Both the position numbers and the translations under genes were made by a program. A DNA stretch of 64,000 nucleotides from Gammaproteobacteria bacterium. GTDB lineage: Bacteria > Pseudomonadota > Gammaproteobacteria > Steroidobacterales > Woeseiaceae. Where the stretch lies: assembly GCA_029863125.1 (NCBI GenBank), contig JAOTWB010000004.1:1-64000 (forward strand), in the 5' to 3' direction. The notes under the pieces are model-generated. The model was not told the origin of the DNA, did no database searches, and worked only from the letters and a program-made list of their open reading frames with translations. Within the stretch, counting starts at the first letter, position 1; each line of letters opens with the position of its first letter. This document shows, one piece after another, positions 35,384 through 43,992 of this stretch.

Positions 35384-35999
35384 GCGAAAACTTCTTGCTC
35401 TTGTTGTTCTATTGATGACGGCCACCGCAGCGGGCAACGGGTCGCCGACGGTGCTCGTCTTCGGCGACTCCCTCAGCGCGGGCTTCGGTATTGACGTTGA
35501 CCAGTCCTGGACCGCATTGTTGCAGTCACGGCTCGAAAAGCTAGGGTACGAACATCGTGTCGTGAACGCCAGCATCAGCGGTGAAACGACCGAAGGCGGC
35601 GCCGCCCGCATCGAAGCAGCATTAGGTAACTTTTCGCCGGACCTGATTATTCTCGAGCTCGGCGGAAACGACGGCCTGCGCGGCTTCCCGCCCGAGCGAA
35701 TAAGAGACAATCTCACGAAGATCATCCAGCGATCAAAAGCATCCGGTGCCGCCGTCGTTTTGCTGGGGATCCGAATTCCGACCAACTACGGACCACGATA
35801 TACCGCGGCTTTCGAGGCCGTTTACCGGGAGGTAGCCAAGAACCTGAACATACAGTGGATCGAGTTCTTCATGGAAGGTGTGGCAATGAACGATGAGCTG
35901 CTGCAGGCGGATCGCATCCACCCCAACGCCGAGGCGCAGCCAATATTACTGGAAAACGCCTGGCCGATTATCAGCGCTACGCTCGATGGTGCGTTATGA
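35382..35999 (+). CDS. tesA: Multifunctional esterase / thioesterase I (GDSL lipase), exported
   Basis: 205 aa from the ATG at 35382. The signal peptide is MRKLLALVVLLMTATAAGNG. SGNH hydrolase blocks: VLVFGDSLSAGFGI (catalytic Ser), the block I-II Gly in NASISGETTEGG, ELGGNDGLRGF (Asn) and DRIHPNAEAQ (Asp and His). In the periplasm it would hydrolyse acyl esters and thioesters. It overlaps start codons with the divergent ABC ATPase gene, so its promoter must lie inside that gene. Confidence 0.92.
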   Translation: MRKLLALVVLLMTATAAGNGSPTVLVFGDSLSAGFGIDVDQSWTALLQSRLEKLGYEHRVVNASISGETTEGGAARIEAALGNFSPDLIILELGGNDGLRGFPPERIRDNLTKIIQRSKASGAAVVLLGIRIPTNYGPRYTAAFEAVYREVAKNLNIQWIEFFMEGVAMNDELLQADRIHPNAEAQPILLENAWPIISATLDGAL

Positions 36000-36053
36000 T
36001 TTAGGCGGCGCCCATAAAACCAGACCTTAGCGCCATTACCGAGGGAAAATATT

Positions 36054-37712
36054 TTGGAAAAAACATGGCTTAAATCCTATCCGGAAGGCGTTCCTGCAGA
36101 GGTTCCCGCGCCACCCTTCCGTTCGATTCGCGAGCTGTTCGAGCACGGCTTCTCCGAATTTCCCGACAACCCGGCCTACACCAATATGGGGCGGACTCTC
36201 ACCTACCGGGACCTCGACCACCTGTCGATGCAGTTTGCCTGCTACCTGCAACAAACCCTCGGTCTGACGCGCGGCGAGCGCGTCGCCATCATGTTACCGA
36301 ATATCCTGCAGTACCCGGTAGCGATGTGCGGCATTTTTCGCGCCGGCCTCGTCGTCGTAAACGTCAATCCGCTATACACCCCGCGGGAACTCAAGCATCA
36401 GCTCAACGATTCCGGCGCCCGCTGCATCGTCATTCTTGAAAATTTCGCCAACGTCCTCGAGGAGGTCATTGCAGACACAGGCGTCGAGCACGTTGTCACG
36501 ACTGGCGTGGGCGACCTCCTCAACTGGCCGAAGAGCATGCTGACCAACTTCGTGCTCCGTCATGTCAAGAAAGAAGTGCCTCCCAATCAAATCCCCAATC
36601 GCATTTCTTTAAGGGCCGCGCTCAAAGCGGGAGCAAACAAGACTCTGAAACCTGTCGACATCGGCTTCGCCGACATCGCTTACCTGCAGTACACGGGCGG
36701 CACAACCGGCGTTTCGAAAGGCGCCATGCTGAGTCACCGCAACATGATCTATAACGTACAGCAGACGATCACGTGGCAGGGTGACGCTTATGAGGGCGTG
36801 CAGCCGATCGTCGCAATCACGGCCTTGCCGCTTTATCACATTTTCTCGCTGCAGGGTAACTGCCTGACCGTCATGGCGCAGGGCGGGCAAAACGTACTCA
36901 TTACCAACCCGCGGGATTTCGAAGGCTTTGCAAAAGAAATGGCGCGTTTCAAATTCAACCTGTTCACGGGCGTCAACACGATGTTCGCCGCGCTCCTGAA
37001 CACGCCCAGCTTCCGGGACGTCGATTTCAGTCACCTGCGCGTGTGCATCGGAGGCGGCACGGCCGTTCAGCGAGCCGTGGCAAAAGAATGGAAAGAAAGA
37101 ACCGGAACGACCATCCTTCAGGGCTACGGCCTCACCGAAACTTCTCCAGCGGCTATTGTCTGTCGGATCGATTCGGAATTTACCGGAACCATCGGCCTGC
37201 CGATACCTTCGACCGACGTCATGATTGCCGATGACGCCGGCAAGGAGCTGCCCGCCGGACAGATTGGCGAGATCTGTATACGCGGACCCCAGGTCATGGA
37301 GGGCTACTGGCAGCGTCCCGAGGAAACCGCCGAGGTCATGTTTCCCGGCGGCTGGCTGCGAACGGGTGACATCGGGCGCATGGATGATGCGGGCTACTTT
37401 TACATTGAAGACCGCAAAAAAGACATGATCCTCGTGTCCGGTTTCAATGTTTATCCGAACGAAATCGAAAACGTCATCGTCGAACTCGACGGCGTCCTGG
37501 AAGCGGCCGCGATTGGCATTCCCGATGAGAGATCCGGTGAAGCCGTAAAGGTTTTTGTCGTGCGTAAGAATGACAGCGTCACCGAGAAAGACATACTCGA
37601 TTATTCCCGAAAACAGCTGACCGGCTACAAGCGGCCGAAGTTTGTCGAATTTCGCGACGAGCTGCCGAAAACGAATGTGGGCAAGATACTTCGTAGAGCG
37701 CTTCGCGACTGA
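36054..37712 (+). CDS. fadD: Long-chain fatty acid--CoA ligase
   Basis: 552 aa from a TTG start with GAGGGA 7 nt upstream; E. coli FadD also has a non-ATG start and a similar N-terminus (MEKTWLKSYPEGVPAEV here). Adenylate-forming motifs: YLQYTGGTTGVSKGAMLSH, GYGLTETSPA, WLRTGDIGRMDDAGYFYIEDRKKDMI and a C-terminal Lys in NVGKILRR. It activates fatty acids for beta-oxidation. Confidence 0.96.
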   Translation: MEKTWLKSYPEGVPAEVPAPPFRSIRELFEHGFSEFPDNPAYTNMGRTLTYRDLDHLSMQFACYLQQTLGLTRGERVAIMLPNILQYPVAMCGIFRAGLVVVNVNPLYTPRELKHQLNDSGARCIVILENFANVLEEVIADTGVEHVVTTGVGDLLNWPKSMLTNFVLRHVKKEVPPNQIPNRISLRAALKAGANKTLKPVDIGFADIAYLQYTGGTTGVSKGAMLSHRNMIYNVQQTITWQGDAYEGVQPIVAITALPLYHIFSLQGNCLTVMAQGGQNVLITNPRDFEGFAKEMARFKFNLFTGVNTMFAALLNTPSFRDVDFSHLRVCIGGGTAVQRAVAKEWKERTGTTILQGYGLTETSPAAIVCRIDSEFTGTIGLPIPSTDVMIADDAGKELPAGQIGEICIRGPQVMEGYWQRPEETAEVMFPGGWLRTGDIGRMDDAGYFYIEDRKKDMILVSGFNVYPNEIENVIVELDGVLEAAAIGIPDERSGEAVKVFVVRKNDSVTEKDILDYSRKQLTGYKRPKFVEFRDELPKTNVGKILRRALRD

Positions 37713-37728
37713 TATCGAGGGGGCCCCA

Positions 37729-38100
37729 ATGTCTGCAAGCAAACTGCTGTCCATCGTACCCATGCTGTTACTCGCGGCCGTCGTTGGCGCGGCTGTGCCG
37801 AAGCCTCTGGACCCGATCCTGGTCGCACCGCATATGTATGAGCTGGTGTTCAAGAACGAAAAAGTTCGTGTGCTTCGGCAGACGGTCCGTAACGGCGAAA
37901 CGTCGCCACTGCACGGGCACCTCGATCGCGTCATGGTCTACCTGCAGTCCTGCGCCTGGCTCGAGGACGATGGCGACGGCGGCGAGCAGATGAAGCTGTT
38001 CAAGATCGGCGACGCGGTATGGGCGCCTGCGGAAGCGCACGGCGGTACGACGGCCAACGTCGTGCAGGAATGCAAGATCCTGGAAATCGAGCTGCTGTAA
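37729..38100 (+). CDS. Exported cupin-like protein
   Basis: 123 aa from the ATG at 37729 (CGAGGGGG upstream). The signal-like N-terminus is LLSIVPMLLLAAVVGAA. The mature part looks like a single small cupin: VRVLRQTVRNGETSPLHGHLDRVMVYL, then FKIGDAVWAPAEAHGG and ECKILEIELL. The histidines could bind metal. The function is unknown. It lies 16 bp after fadD and 23 bp before the GST gene, probably one unit. Confidence 0.72.
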   Translation: MSASKLLSIVPMLLLAAVVGAAVPKPLDPILVAPHMYELVFKNEKVRVLRQTVRNGETSPLHGHLDRVMVYLQSCAWLEDDGDGGEQMKLFKIGDAVWAPAEAHGGTTANVVQECKILEIELL

Positions 38101-38123
38101 GAAGCACTGCGGGAGGTGATGCG

Positions 38124-38741
38124 ATGACCCACTACAAACTGACTTACTTCGATATCGACGGCGGTCGGGCGGAGCCCGTTCGAATCGCTTTTCACGCCGC
38201 GGGCATCGAATTCGAAGACGACCGCATATCGTTTGCCGAATTCGGCAAGATGCGCAAGAGCACGCGATTCAATTCACTGCCGGTGCTCGAAATCGACGGC
38301 GCGGCCGTTACCCAGTCAAATGCCATGTGCCATTACGTGGGCAAGATGGCCGGCCTGTACCCCGAGGACGATCTGCAGGCGCTTTACTGCGACGAAGTCA
38401 TGGCTGCCATGGAAGACCTCCTGCACTACATCGTGCGCACTTTCGGCCTGGAGGGTGGCGAACTCAAGCGGGCGAGAGAAAAACTGGTCGACGGCTGGCT
38501 GTCCGTTATTTTGCGCGGGCTGGACGAACTATTGACGCGCGGCGGAGGGAACTACTTTGCCGACAGTCGCATGACCATGGCTGACCTCAAAGTCTTCGTA
38601 CAGACGAAGTCGCTGCTCGCCGGCACGTTGGACCATGTGCCGCCGGATATCGTCCAGCGACTGGCGCCGGGGCTGGTCGGGCACACCGAACGCGTCGAAA
38701 GCGATCCGCGCGTGGTCGCCTACTACGCCTCCCGCCAATAG
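38124..38741 (+). CDS. Glutathione S-transferase family protein (sigma-class-like)
   Basis: 205 aa from the ATG at 38124 (GGGAGG upstream). The N-terminal thioredoxin-fold domain has KLTYFDIDGGRAEPVRIAFHAAGIEFED with Tyr near the start, and SLPVLEIDGAAVTQSNAMCHYVG, the Pro and the Gln-Ser pair that bind glutathione. The C-terminal helical domain has a DLKVF segment (MTMADLKVFV). The substrate is unknown. Confidence 0.9.
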   Translation: MTHYKLTYFDIDGGRAEPVRIAFHAAGIEFEDDRISFAEFGKMRKSTRFNSLPVLEIDGAAVTQSNAMCHYVGKMAGLYPEDDLQALYCDEVMAAMEDLLHYIVRTFGLEGGELKRAREKLVDGWLSVILRGLDELLTRGGGNYFADSRMTMADLKVFVQTKSLLAGTLDHVPPDIVQRLAPGLVGHTERVESDPRVVAYYASRQ

Positions 38742-38785
38742 CAGCCATTCAATCGATGAGGCTCCCGGTTACACGAAACCGCAAG

Positions 38786-38819
38786 GGGAACGCCGCAGCC
38801 ATCCAGCTCCGGCGTTCCC
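38786..38819. terminator. Inverted repeat between convergent GST and exported-protein genes
   Basis: A perfect 10-bp stem GGGAACGCCG/CGGCGTTCCC with a 14-nt loop. There is no long T-run on either side, so terminator function is likely from its position but not certain. Confidence 0.5.
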
Positions 38820-38887
38820 GCTATTCCAGTCTGCGGCGACTACTCCCAATGCGTCCGTGGTGAGCGCTACAGCGCCGAACTACGTTT

Positions 38888-39322
38888 TTAGGACAGAGCA
38901 GGGCCAGCCGTGCAGGAAAAAGTCTCGCCGACATTGATCATTTTCACCTTGCCGGAGTCCGGGTCGATAAAATCGACTGGCTGTCTAAAAGATCCCGATT
39001 TTATATAGGCGCTTTCGATCGTCTTTCCGCTATTGTCTGCGGTACCTGCGAAATCGCCCTCCGGCACATCGAGATCATCAAACTTCTCCCAAGTACCATC
39101 CGTAAACAAAAGGACCACATTCGAGATGTCTTTGTCAGAGGACGCCGTCACGGACGTGCACTCCGCATTAAACGTCGCGTCTATCGTCATTGCCAGACTG
39201 TTAGGGTTGGTTACGTGATTGGGTTTGTGGTCGGCGATCGCTGTATGCGCACTGACCGAAGCTAACAGCATGCCGAGAAGCACCGGCATTATCTTTCTGA
39301 ATACACTTATACTCTTGTTCAT
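38888..39322 (-). CDS. Small exported protein under a c-di-GMP riboswitch
   Basis: 144 aa from the ATG at 39322, which has GGAGGGG just upstream; the longer ORF start is rejected. The signal peptide is MNKSISVFRKIMPVLLGMLLASVSAHTAIA (cleavage after AIA). The mature part of about 114 aa is acidic, with two Cys (NAECTS and FSCTAG) placed to form one disulfide and a beta-rich pattern (NVVLLFTDGTWEKFDDLDVPEG). No known domain is recognised. A GEMM riboswitch and a terminator precede it, so expression should respond to cyclic di-GMP. Confidence 0.8.
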   Translation of the reverse strand: MNKSISVFRKIMPVLLGMLLASVSAHTAIADHKPNHVTNPNSLAMTIDATFNAECTSVTASSDKDISNVVLLFTDGTWEKFDDLDVPEGDFAGTADNSGKTIESAYIKSGSFRQPVDFIDPDSGKVKMINVGETFSCTAGPALS

Positions 39323-39356
39323 GAGAACTCCCCTCCAAACATGATTTCCGACTGAT

Positions 39357-39377
39357 AAAAGGACCAGGATCGGTCCC
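39357..39377 (-). terminator. Terminator in the expression platform of the GEMM riboswitch
   Basis: On the minus strand GGGACC GATCCT GGTCCT is followed by TTTTAT. The stem is short (5 GC-rich pairs plus a wobble). It lies about 100 nt after the aptamer and about 35 nt before the start codon, placed to be switched by the aptamer. The alternative pairing is not worked out. Confidence 0.55.
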
Positions 39378-39477
39378 ATCCGACAAAGCGCGGCGACGGT
39401 TTGTGCGACGAAAAGGGAGTGCCGTGTGGCCAGGCAGGCCAGGTGCAGCGAACGGTTATTGACTCGTAGTGCATTTT

Positions 39478-39560
39478 GGCAACTCCGCTATCGTAGGACA
39501 GGTCCCGTAGACCGGTAGTTTTGCGTCTTCATCTTTCGATGAATTTGCCTTTGTCAGTAC
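39478..39560 (-). promoter_or_regulatory. Cyclic di-GMP-I (GEMM) riboswitch aptamer
   Basis: Reading the minus strand, all conserved GEMM-I blocks appear in order: GGCAAA, a hairpin TTCATC-GAAA-GATGAA with a GNRA tetraloop, GACGCAAA, then CTACCGGTCTACGGGACC, and a closing GATAGCGGAGTTGCC. This matches the well-known Vc2-type layout (GGCAAA..GAAA..GACGCAAAGCC..CCGGCCUA..UAGCGGGGUUACC). The GAAA tetraloop and its receptor side look intact. It lies 155 nt upstream of the exported-protein gene on the same strand. Confidence 0.92.
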
Positions 39561-39842
39561 TGCGAGTAGATCACAATTGCACGGCTCAGCGAGGGGGTAT
39601 TGACATAAATGGTATACGCAATGCGTGAGAGAGCCCGTGCAAGTTGTGTCGCAGAAAAGCGACGCCCGACAAGCAAGAAGCGATGTGTCGATTCTTGGTG
39701 ACAGGGACGGTGCACTTTGGGTCAGTAGCGGCCCTTTCCATCACGGAGAATACTTTCTTTTGAACGACTGTTTTTGCGTCTGCACCGGCCTGTGGCGGGC
39801 TTCAGGCAAAGGTCGTTTCCGACACTTTTACTTGCGAGAAAG
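39561..39842. other. Intergenic region upstream of the riboswitch, no gene seen
   Basis: This stretch lies between the riboswitch and the hemE stop. It must contain the promoter of the riboswitch transcript on the minus strand, but I find only weak candidates near GCGTATACC and TTTATGTCAAT. The 111-aa plus-strand ORF over it has no recognisable features and is not called. Confidence 0.4.
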
Positions 39843-40907
39843 CTATTCGTGGTACGGCGGGCTGAGTTCATGCACCGCGTCGACCAGCACGCCGAGATGC
39901 TCCGGGTCGATGTCGGGCGTAATACCGTGTCCAAGGTTGAACACATGCCCCGGCCCGTGACCGTAGCTGGCCAGCGTATCTGCGACACCCTGTCGTATGA
40001 CCTCCGGACTCTCACGCAGCGTCGCCGGATTCAGGTTGCCCTGCAGCGCAACCTTGTCCTCGACATACCGTCGAGCCGTTTGCAGATCGGTGGTCCAGTC
40101 GACGCCCAGCGCGTCGCAACCGGTGTCCGCCATGTCGGCCAGCAGGGCGCCCGCACCCTTGGTGAACAGAATGACGGGAATCGGCTCGGCGCCTTTGTCG
40201 CGAACAAGGTTGTCGACAATGGTCTGCATGTTGGCGAGCGAAAAACGCCGATAGTCGTCCGGCTCGAGTGCCGAGCCCCAGGTGTCAAAGACCATTATCG
40301 CCTGTGCACCGGCGTCTATTTGTGCATTCAGGTACTGAACGGTCGTCTCCGTCACCACGTCCAGCAAACTCAGCAACGCCTGCGGGTCTTCTTTGGCGAG
40401 CCCCTTGATGATCGCGAAATCCCGGCTGGAGCGGCCCTCGACCATGTAAGTCGCGACGGTCCAGGGGCTGCCCGCGAACCCGATCAATGGCACCCGGCCA
40501 TCGAGCGCTTTCCTGATCGTGCTGACCGCCTCGAAGACGTAGCCGAGCTCCGAATGAACGTCCGGGACCGACAGTCTGCGGATGGCCGCGGCGCTCCGGA
40601 CCGGTCGCCTGAATCGCGGTCCTTCCCCCGTCTCGAAATAGAGGCCCAGGCCCAATGCATCGGGGACCGTCAGAATGTCCGAGAACAGGATGGCCGCATC
40701 CAGCTTGAAGCGTCGCAGCGGCTGCAGTGTCACCTCGCAGGCCAGCCTGGCGTTGCGACACAGGCTCATGAAGTCGCCGGCCTCCGCCCGAACCTCCCGG
40801 TATTCCGGCAGATAGCGGCCGGCCTGGCGCATGATCCAGACCGGCGTCCGTACCGTCGGCTGGCGGCGCAGCGCGCGCAGGAACACATCGTTCTTCGGGT
40901 CAGCCAT
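39843..40907 (-). CDS. hemE: Uroporphyrinogen decarboxylase
   Basis: 354 aa from the ATG at 40907; the track's TTG one codon earlier is not needed. It decarboxylates uroporphyrinogen III to coproporphyrinogen III. Signatures: [38 protein letters not shown] with the catalytic Asp, [13 protein letters not shown] and C-terminal FNLGHGI. The start overlaps the pyrF stop by 1 nt (TGATG). Confidence 0.97.
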   Translation of the reverse strand: MADPKNDVFLRALRRQPTVRTPVWIMRQAGRYLPEYREVRAEAGDFMSLCRNARLACEVTLQPLRRFKLDAAILFSDILTVPDALGLGLYFETGEGPRFRRPVRSAAAIRRLSVPDVHSELGYVFEAVSTIRKALDGRVPLIGFAGSPWTVATYMVEGRSSRDFAIIKGLAKEDPQALLSLLDVVTETTVQYLNAQIDAGAQAIMVFDTWGSALEPDDYRRFSLANMQTIVDNLVRDKGAEPIPVILFTKGAGALLADMADTGCDALGVDWTTDLQTARRYVEDKVALQGNLNPATLRESPEVIRQGVADTLASYGHGPGHVFNLGHGITPDIDPEHLGVLVDAVHELSPPYHE

Positions 40908-41623
40908 CAAGCGGCAACCTGGGCGGCGATCGACGCCTGCATGGCTTCTGCTGCCGCGCGCGGACTCTCGGCGTCGCGTATGGGGCGACCCACGACGATG
41001 TAGTCGGCGCCGTTCGAGAATGCAGTCTCGACCGTCACAACGCGCTTCTGGTCGCCCATCGGTTTGTTGTCGACAGGGCGAATGCCGGGCGATATGACGA
41101 GCAGCTTGTTGTCGATGTGTTCACGCAGCCGGGGCACTTCGAGTCCCGACGAAATCACACCGTCACAACCGGCTTCGAGTGCCCGCCTGGCGCGAGAGAG
41201 AACGAGTGACTCCAGGTCGCAGTCAAAGCCGAGATCATCGAGGTCGCCCCGATCCAGGCTCGTCAGTACCGTCACGCCGAGTACCTTGAGACTGTCTCCC
41301 TTGTTCTCGGCGGCGGCCTCCATGATCGACTGGTTGCCGTGCACCGTGACGAATGAAGCCCCGCGATCCTTCAGCGAACGCACGGCAGAGCCCACGGTCG
41401 CGGGAATGTCGAAGAACTTCAGGTCACAAAATACTTTTTTGTCGCGCGCGAGCATCCAGTCGAGCAGCTCGAAGTATTCACCGCTCATCATGAGCTCCAG
41501 CCCGATCTTGTAGAACGTCACCGCATCGCCCAGCTCGTCAGCGAGGGCTCTCGCACGATCGCAGTCGGGTACGTCCATCGCAAAAATCAGCCGGTCTCTA
41601 TTCGGGATGTTCTTGTGCTTCAC
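40907..41623 (-). CDS. pyrF: Orotidine 5'-phosphate decarboxylase
   Basis: 238 aa from a GTG. It is the last step of UMP synthesis. Visible: [13 protein letters not shown], the catalytic [14 protein letters not shown] and C-terminal [16 protein letters not shown]. It is coupled to hemE by a 1-nt overlap; the two pathways are unrelated, so this is probably just tight packing. Confidence 0.96.
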   Translation of the reverse strand: MKHKNIPNRDRLIFAMDVPDCDRARALADELGDAVTFYKIGLELMMSGEYFELLDWMLARDKKVFCDLKFFDIPATVGSAVRSLKDRGASFVTVHGNQSIMEAAAENKGDSLKVLGVTVLTSLDRGDLDDLGFDCDLESLVLSRARRALEAGCDGVISSGLEVPRLREHIDNKLLVISPGIRPVDNKPMGDQKRVVTVETAFSNGADYIVVGRPIRDAESPRAAAEAMQASIAAQVAA

Positions 41624-41689
41624 TTGAAATCCTGGCGCTGCTGCCGGGCGGTCTGTATGGCCCCGGCGTAAGAATTGCGGCGCATTCTA

Positions 41690-42820
41690 TCAGCCCCCGA
41701 TGCTTTCGTGGGCTGCGATCGCATAGCGATCCGTCATGCCTGCAATGTAATCAGCGACAACCCGGGCCCGGCCGTGCTCGTCGAGGCTGGCGGCCGCGTC
41801 GGCGAATTCCGGCGGCATGCGCTGCACGTCCTCCGAGTACGCCGTGAATAAATCCTTGATGATGCCCTGCGCCCGGCGGGTCATCTCGAGTTTTTGTTCG
41901 TGGCGGTAAAGGTGTTGGTGCAGGAAGCGTTTCAGCGAAACGTGCTGTCCGTACACGCGATCCGACATCGAAACCAGCGGCTTGCCGGCACTGCGCACGT
42001 CGTCTATGGATTGCGGACACTCTTTCTCGATGCGACGCCGCGTTTCCTCGATCAGGTCTGTTACCACGGTGCCGATCATGCGGCGAATAATTTCGTAAAT
42101 AAGCCGGCGGTCCTCGAGCTCGGGATACAGCTCATGCACCTCGGCGTACTGAGCCTCGAACAGCGGCTGCTCGCGAAGCTGCTCCAGGCTCAGGAGGCCC
42201 GCCCGGTAGCCGTCGTCCACATCGTGGTTGTTGTACGCGATGGCATCGGCGATATTTGCCAGCTGTGCTTCCAGTCCGGGTTGCTTGCGCTGCAAAAACC
42301 GTTCACCCACGTCGCCGAGCTCACGGGCATTGCGCGTCGAGCAGTGCTTGAGTATGCCCTCCCGCGTCTCGAACATGAGATTCAGCCCGGGAAAATCCGC
42401 GTACTTGGCCTCGAGCACGTCGACAACACGGAGCGACTGCAGGTTGTGCTCGAAGCCGCCGTAGTCGCGCATGCAGGCATTCAGCGTGTCCTGTCCGGCA
42501 TGACCGAACGGCGTATGCCCGAGATCGTGAGCGAGGCTTATCGCCTCCGTCAACGGCTCGTTGAGATTAAGCGCAAAAGCTACGCTGCGGGCTATCTGTG
42601 ACACCTCGAGCGAATGCGTGAGGCGGGTGCGATACAGGTCGCCCTCATGATTGACGAACACCTGGGTCTTGTAGACCAGGCGTCGAAAAGCCGTCGAATG
42701 AATGATCCGGTCACGATCGCGCTGGTACTCGCCGCGATAGGCCGGGCGCGGTTCGTCATAGGTTCTGCCACGGCTCTGCGATTCATTAGCGGCATACGGT
42801 GCGAGGCCGGCTGCTCCCAT
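41690..42820 (-). CDS. Deoxyguanosinetriphosphate triphosphohydrolase-like protein (HD domain)
   Basis: 376 aa. HD phosphohydrolase of the dGTPase family: TRLTHSLEVSQIARSVA with the first His, AHDLGHTPFGHAGQDTLN with the HD pair, NLQSLRVVDVLE and IADAIAYNNHDVDDGYRAGLL. It hydrolyses dNTPs to deoxynucleosides and tripolyphosphate. This is the shorter type seen in many bacteria, not E. coli Dgt. Its ATG overlaps the last base of the aroB stop. Confidence 0.93.
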   Translation of the reverse strand: MGAAGLAPYAANESQSRGRTYDEPRPAYRGEYQRDRDRIIHSTAFRRLVYKTQVFVNHEGDLYRTRLTHSLEVSQIARSVAFALNLNEPLTEAISLAHDLGHTPFGHAGQDTLNACMRDYGGFEHNLQSLRVVDVLEAKYADFPGLNLMFETREGILKHCSTRNARELGDVGERFLQRKQPGLEAQLANIADAIAYNNHDVDDGYRAGLLSLEQLREQPLFEAQYAEVHELYPELEDRRLIYEIIRRMIGTVVTDLIEETRRRIEKECPQSIDDVRSAGKPLVSMSDRVYGQHVSLKRFLHQHLYRHEQKLEMTRRAQGIIKDLFTAYSEDVQRMPPEFADAAASLDEHGRARVVADYIAGMTDRYAIAAHESIGG

Positions 42821-43890
42821 CAGGCGCCGGCCCCGATCAAAGCCTCCAGCCGGGCCCCGTCATAATCGGCGCTCAGGTACGCTTCACCGAGCGCGCGCAG
42901 AAGGACGAATCGCAGCTGCTTTTGCCGGATTTTCTTGTCCATGCCCATCGCCTCGAGCCAACGATCACCGGCTATGGCCGGCGCTTCGGTTGGCAGTCCC
43001 GCCGCCCCAACCAGGCCTTTGAGCCGCGCCAGGTCCGCCGCCGTAATGCCGCTCAGGTCGGCGGCCATGATCATGCCTGCCGCCACGGCTTCGCCGTGCA
43101 GCCACTCGCCGTAACCGAGGCAGCGTTCAATCGCATGGCCGAAGGTATGGCCAAAATTCAGAATCGCGCGTCGGCCGGTTTCCCGCTCGTCCCCGGCCAC
43201 CACCTCCGCCTTGAGTTCGCAAGAGCGCTGGATCGCATAGGCGAGCAGCTTCGGATCCTTCTCGAGCAAACCAGACATGTTGCTCTCGAGCCAGGTGAAA
43301 AACGCCGGGTCGCAGATCGCGCCGTACTTGATGACCTCCGCCAGGCCCGCCCTGAATTCGCGCACCGGTAGCGTATCGAGAGTGTCCGTGTCAATGAGCA
43401 CAAGCCGCGGCTGATGAAACGCACCGATCAGGTTTTTGCCCTTTTCGTGGTTAACGCCGGTTTTGCCGCCAACGGACGAGTCGACCTGCGCGAGCAGCGT
43501 CGTCGGCACCTGGATGAACGCCACGCCCCGCATGAAGCAGGCGGCAGCAAAGCCGGCGATATCGCCGACGACGCCGCCACCCAGCGCGATTACGGTGGTG
43601 TCGCGGTTGGCGCCCGACGCAAGTAGCTCGTCCAGGATCGTCTGCATCGTCGCTACGGACTTGAACGACTCTCCGTCCGGAAGACTGAAGCTTGCGACGT
43701 TTCGGCCGGCCAGGTTAGGCCGGAGCTTGTCGAGATAGAGTGGCGCGACGGTTTCGTTGCTGACAACGAAACAGTCCGTTCCCCGGACGTAGTCCGCCAG
43801 GTCGAAATTGCCGCCAAGCAGTCCGCGACCGATAATGATCGGGTAGCTGCGGTCACCCAAATCTACCGAGACTGTCTGGTATAGCGACAT
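42820..43890 (-). CDS. aroB: 3-dehydroquinate synthase
   Basis: 356 aa. It converts DAHP to 3-dehydroquinate in the shikimate pathway, which feeds the trp operon product. Signatures: LPDGESFKS, ALGGGVVGDIAGFAAACFMRG, VDSSVGGKTGVNHEKGKNLIGAFHQP and LNFGHTFGHAIE, with the metal-binding Glu and His residues. It is transcribed after aroK, with about 100 bp between them. Confidence 0.96.
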   Translation of the reverse strand: MSLYQTVSVDLGDRSYPIIIGRGLLGGNFDLADYVRGTDCFVVSNETVAPLYLDKLRPNLAGRNVASFSLPDGESFKSVATMQTILDELLASGANRDTTVIALGGGVVGDIAGFAAACFMRGVAFIQVPTTLLAQVDSSVGGKTGVNHEKGKNLIGAFHQPRLVLIDTDTLDTLPVREFRAGLAEVIKYGAICDPAFFTWLESNMSGLLEKDPKLLAYAIQRSCELKAEVVAGDERETGRRAILNFGHTFGHAIERCLGYGEWLHGEAVAAGMIMAADLSGITAADLARLKGLVGAAGLPTEAPAIAGDRWLEAMGMDKKIRQKQLRFVLLRALGEAYLSADYDGARLEALIGAGA

Positions 43891-43992
43891 TGGCTTAGGT
43901 TACCGCAATCAGGACGAGCTGGGGTGTTTGCCGGCGACACATCAAGCGAGCGGCGCGAGACAGTCCGCCGGAAAATACGCCAGGTCGGCTAG

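Noticed and set aside
36609-37934. 441-aa minus-strand ORF opposite fadD
   Set aside because: It is entirely antisense to fadD and the cupin-like gene and has no recognisable motif. High-GC codon bias produces such long shadows.
39600-39626. TTGACA at 39600 as a plus-strand promoter
   Set aside because: No acceptable -10 at 16-18 nt, and no plus-strand gene follows.
39625-39960. 111-aa plus-strand ORF upstream of the riboswitch
   Set aside because: No recognisable feature, overlaps hemE, and has atypical composition.
39774-41003. 409-aa plus-strand ORF
   Set aside because: Shadow of hemE on the opposite strand.
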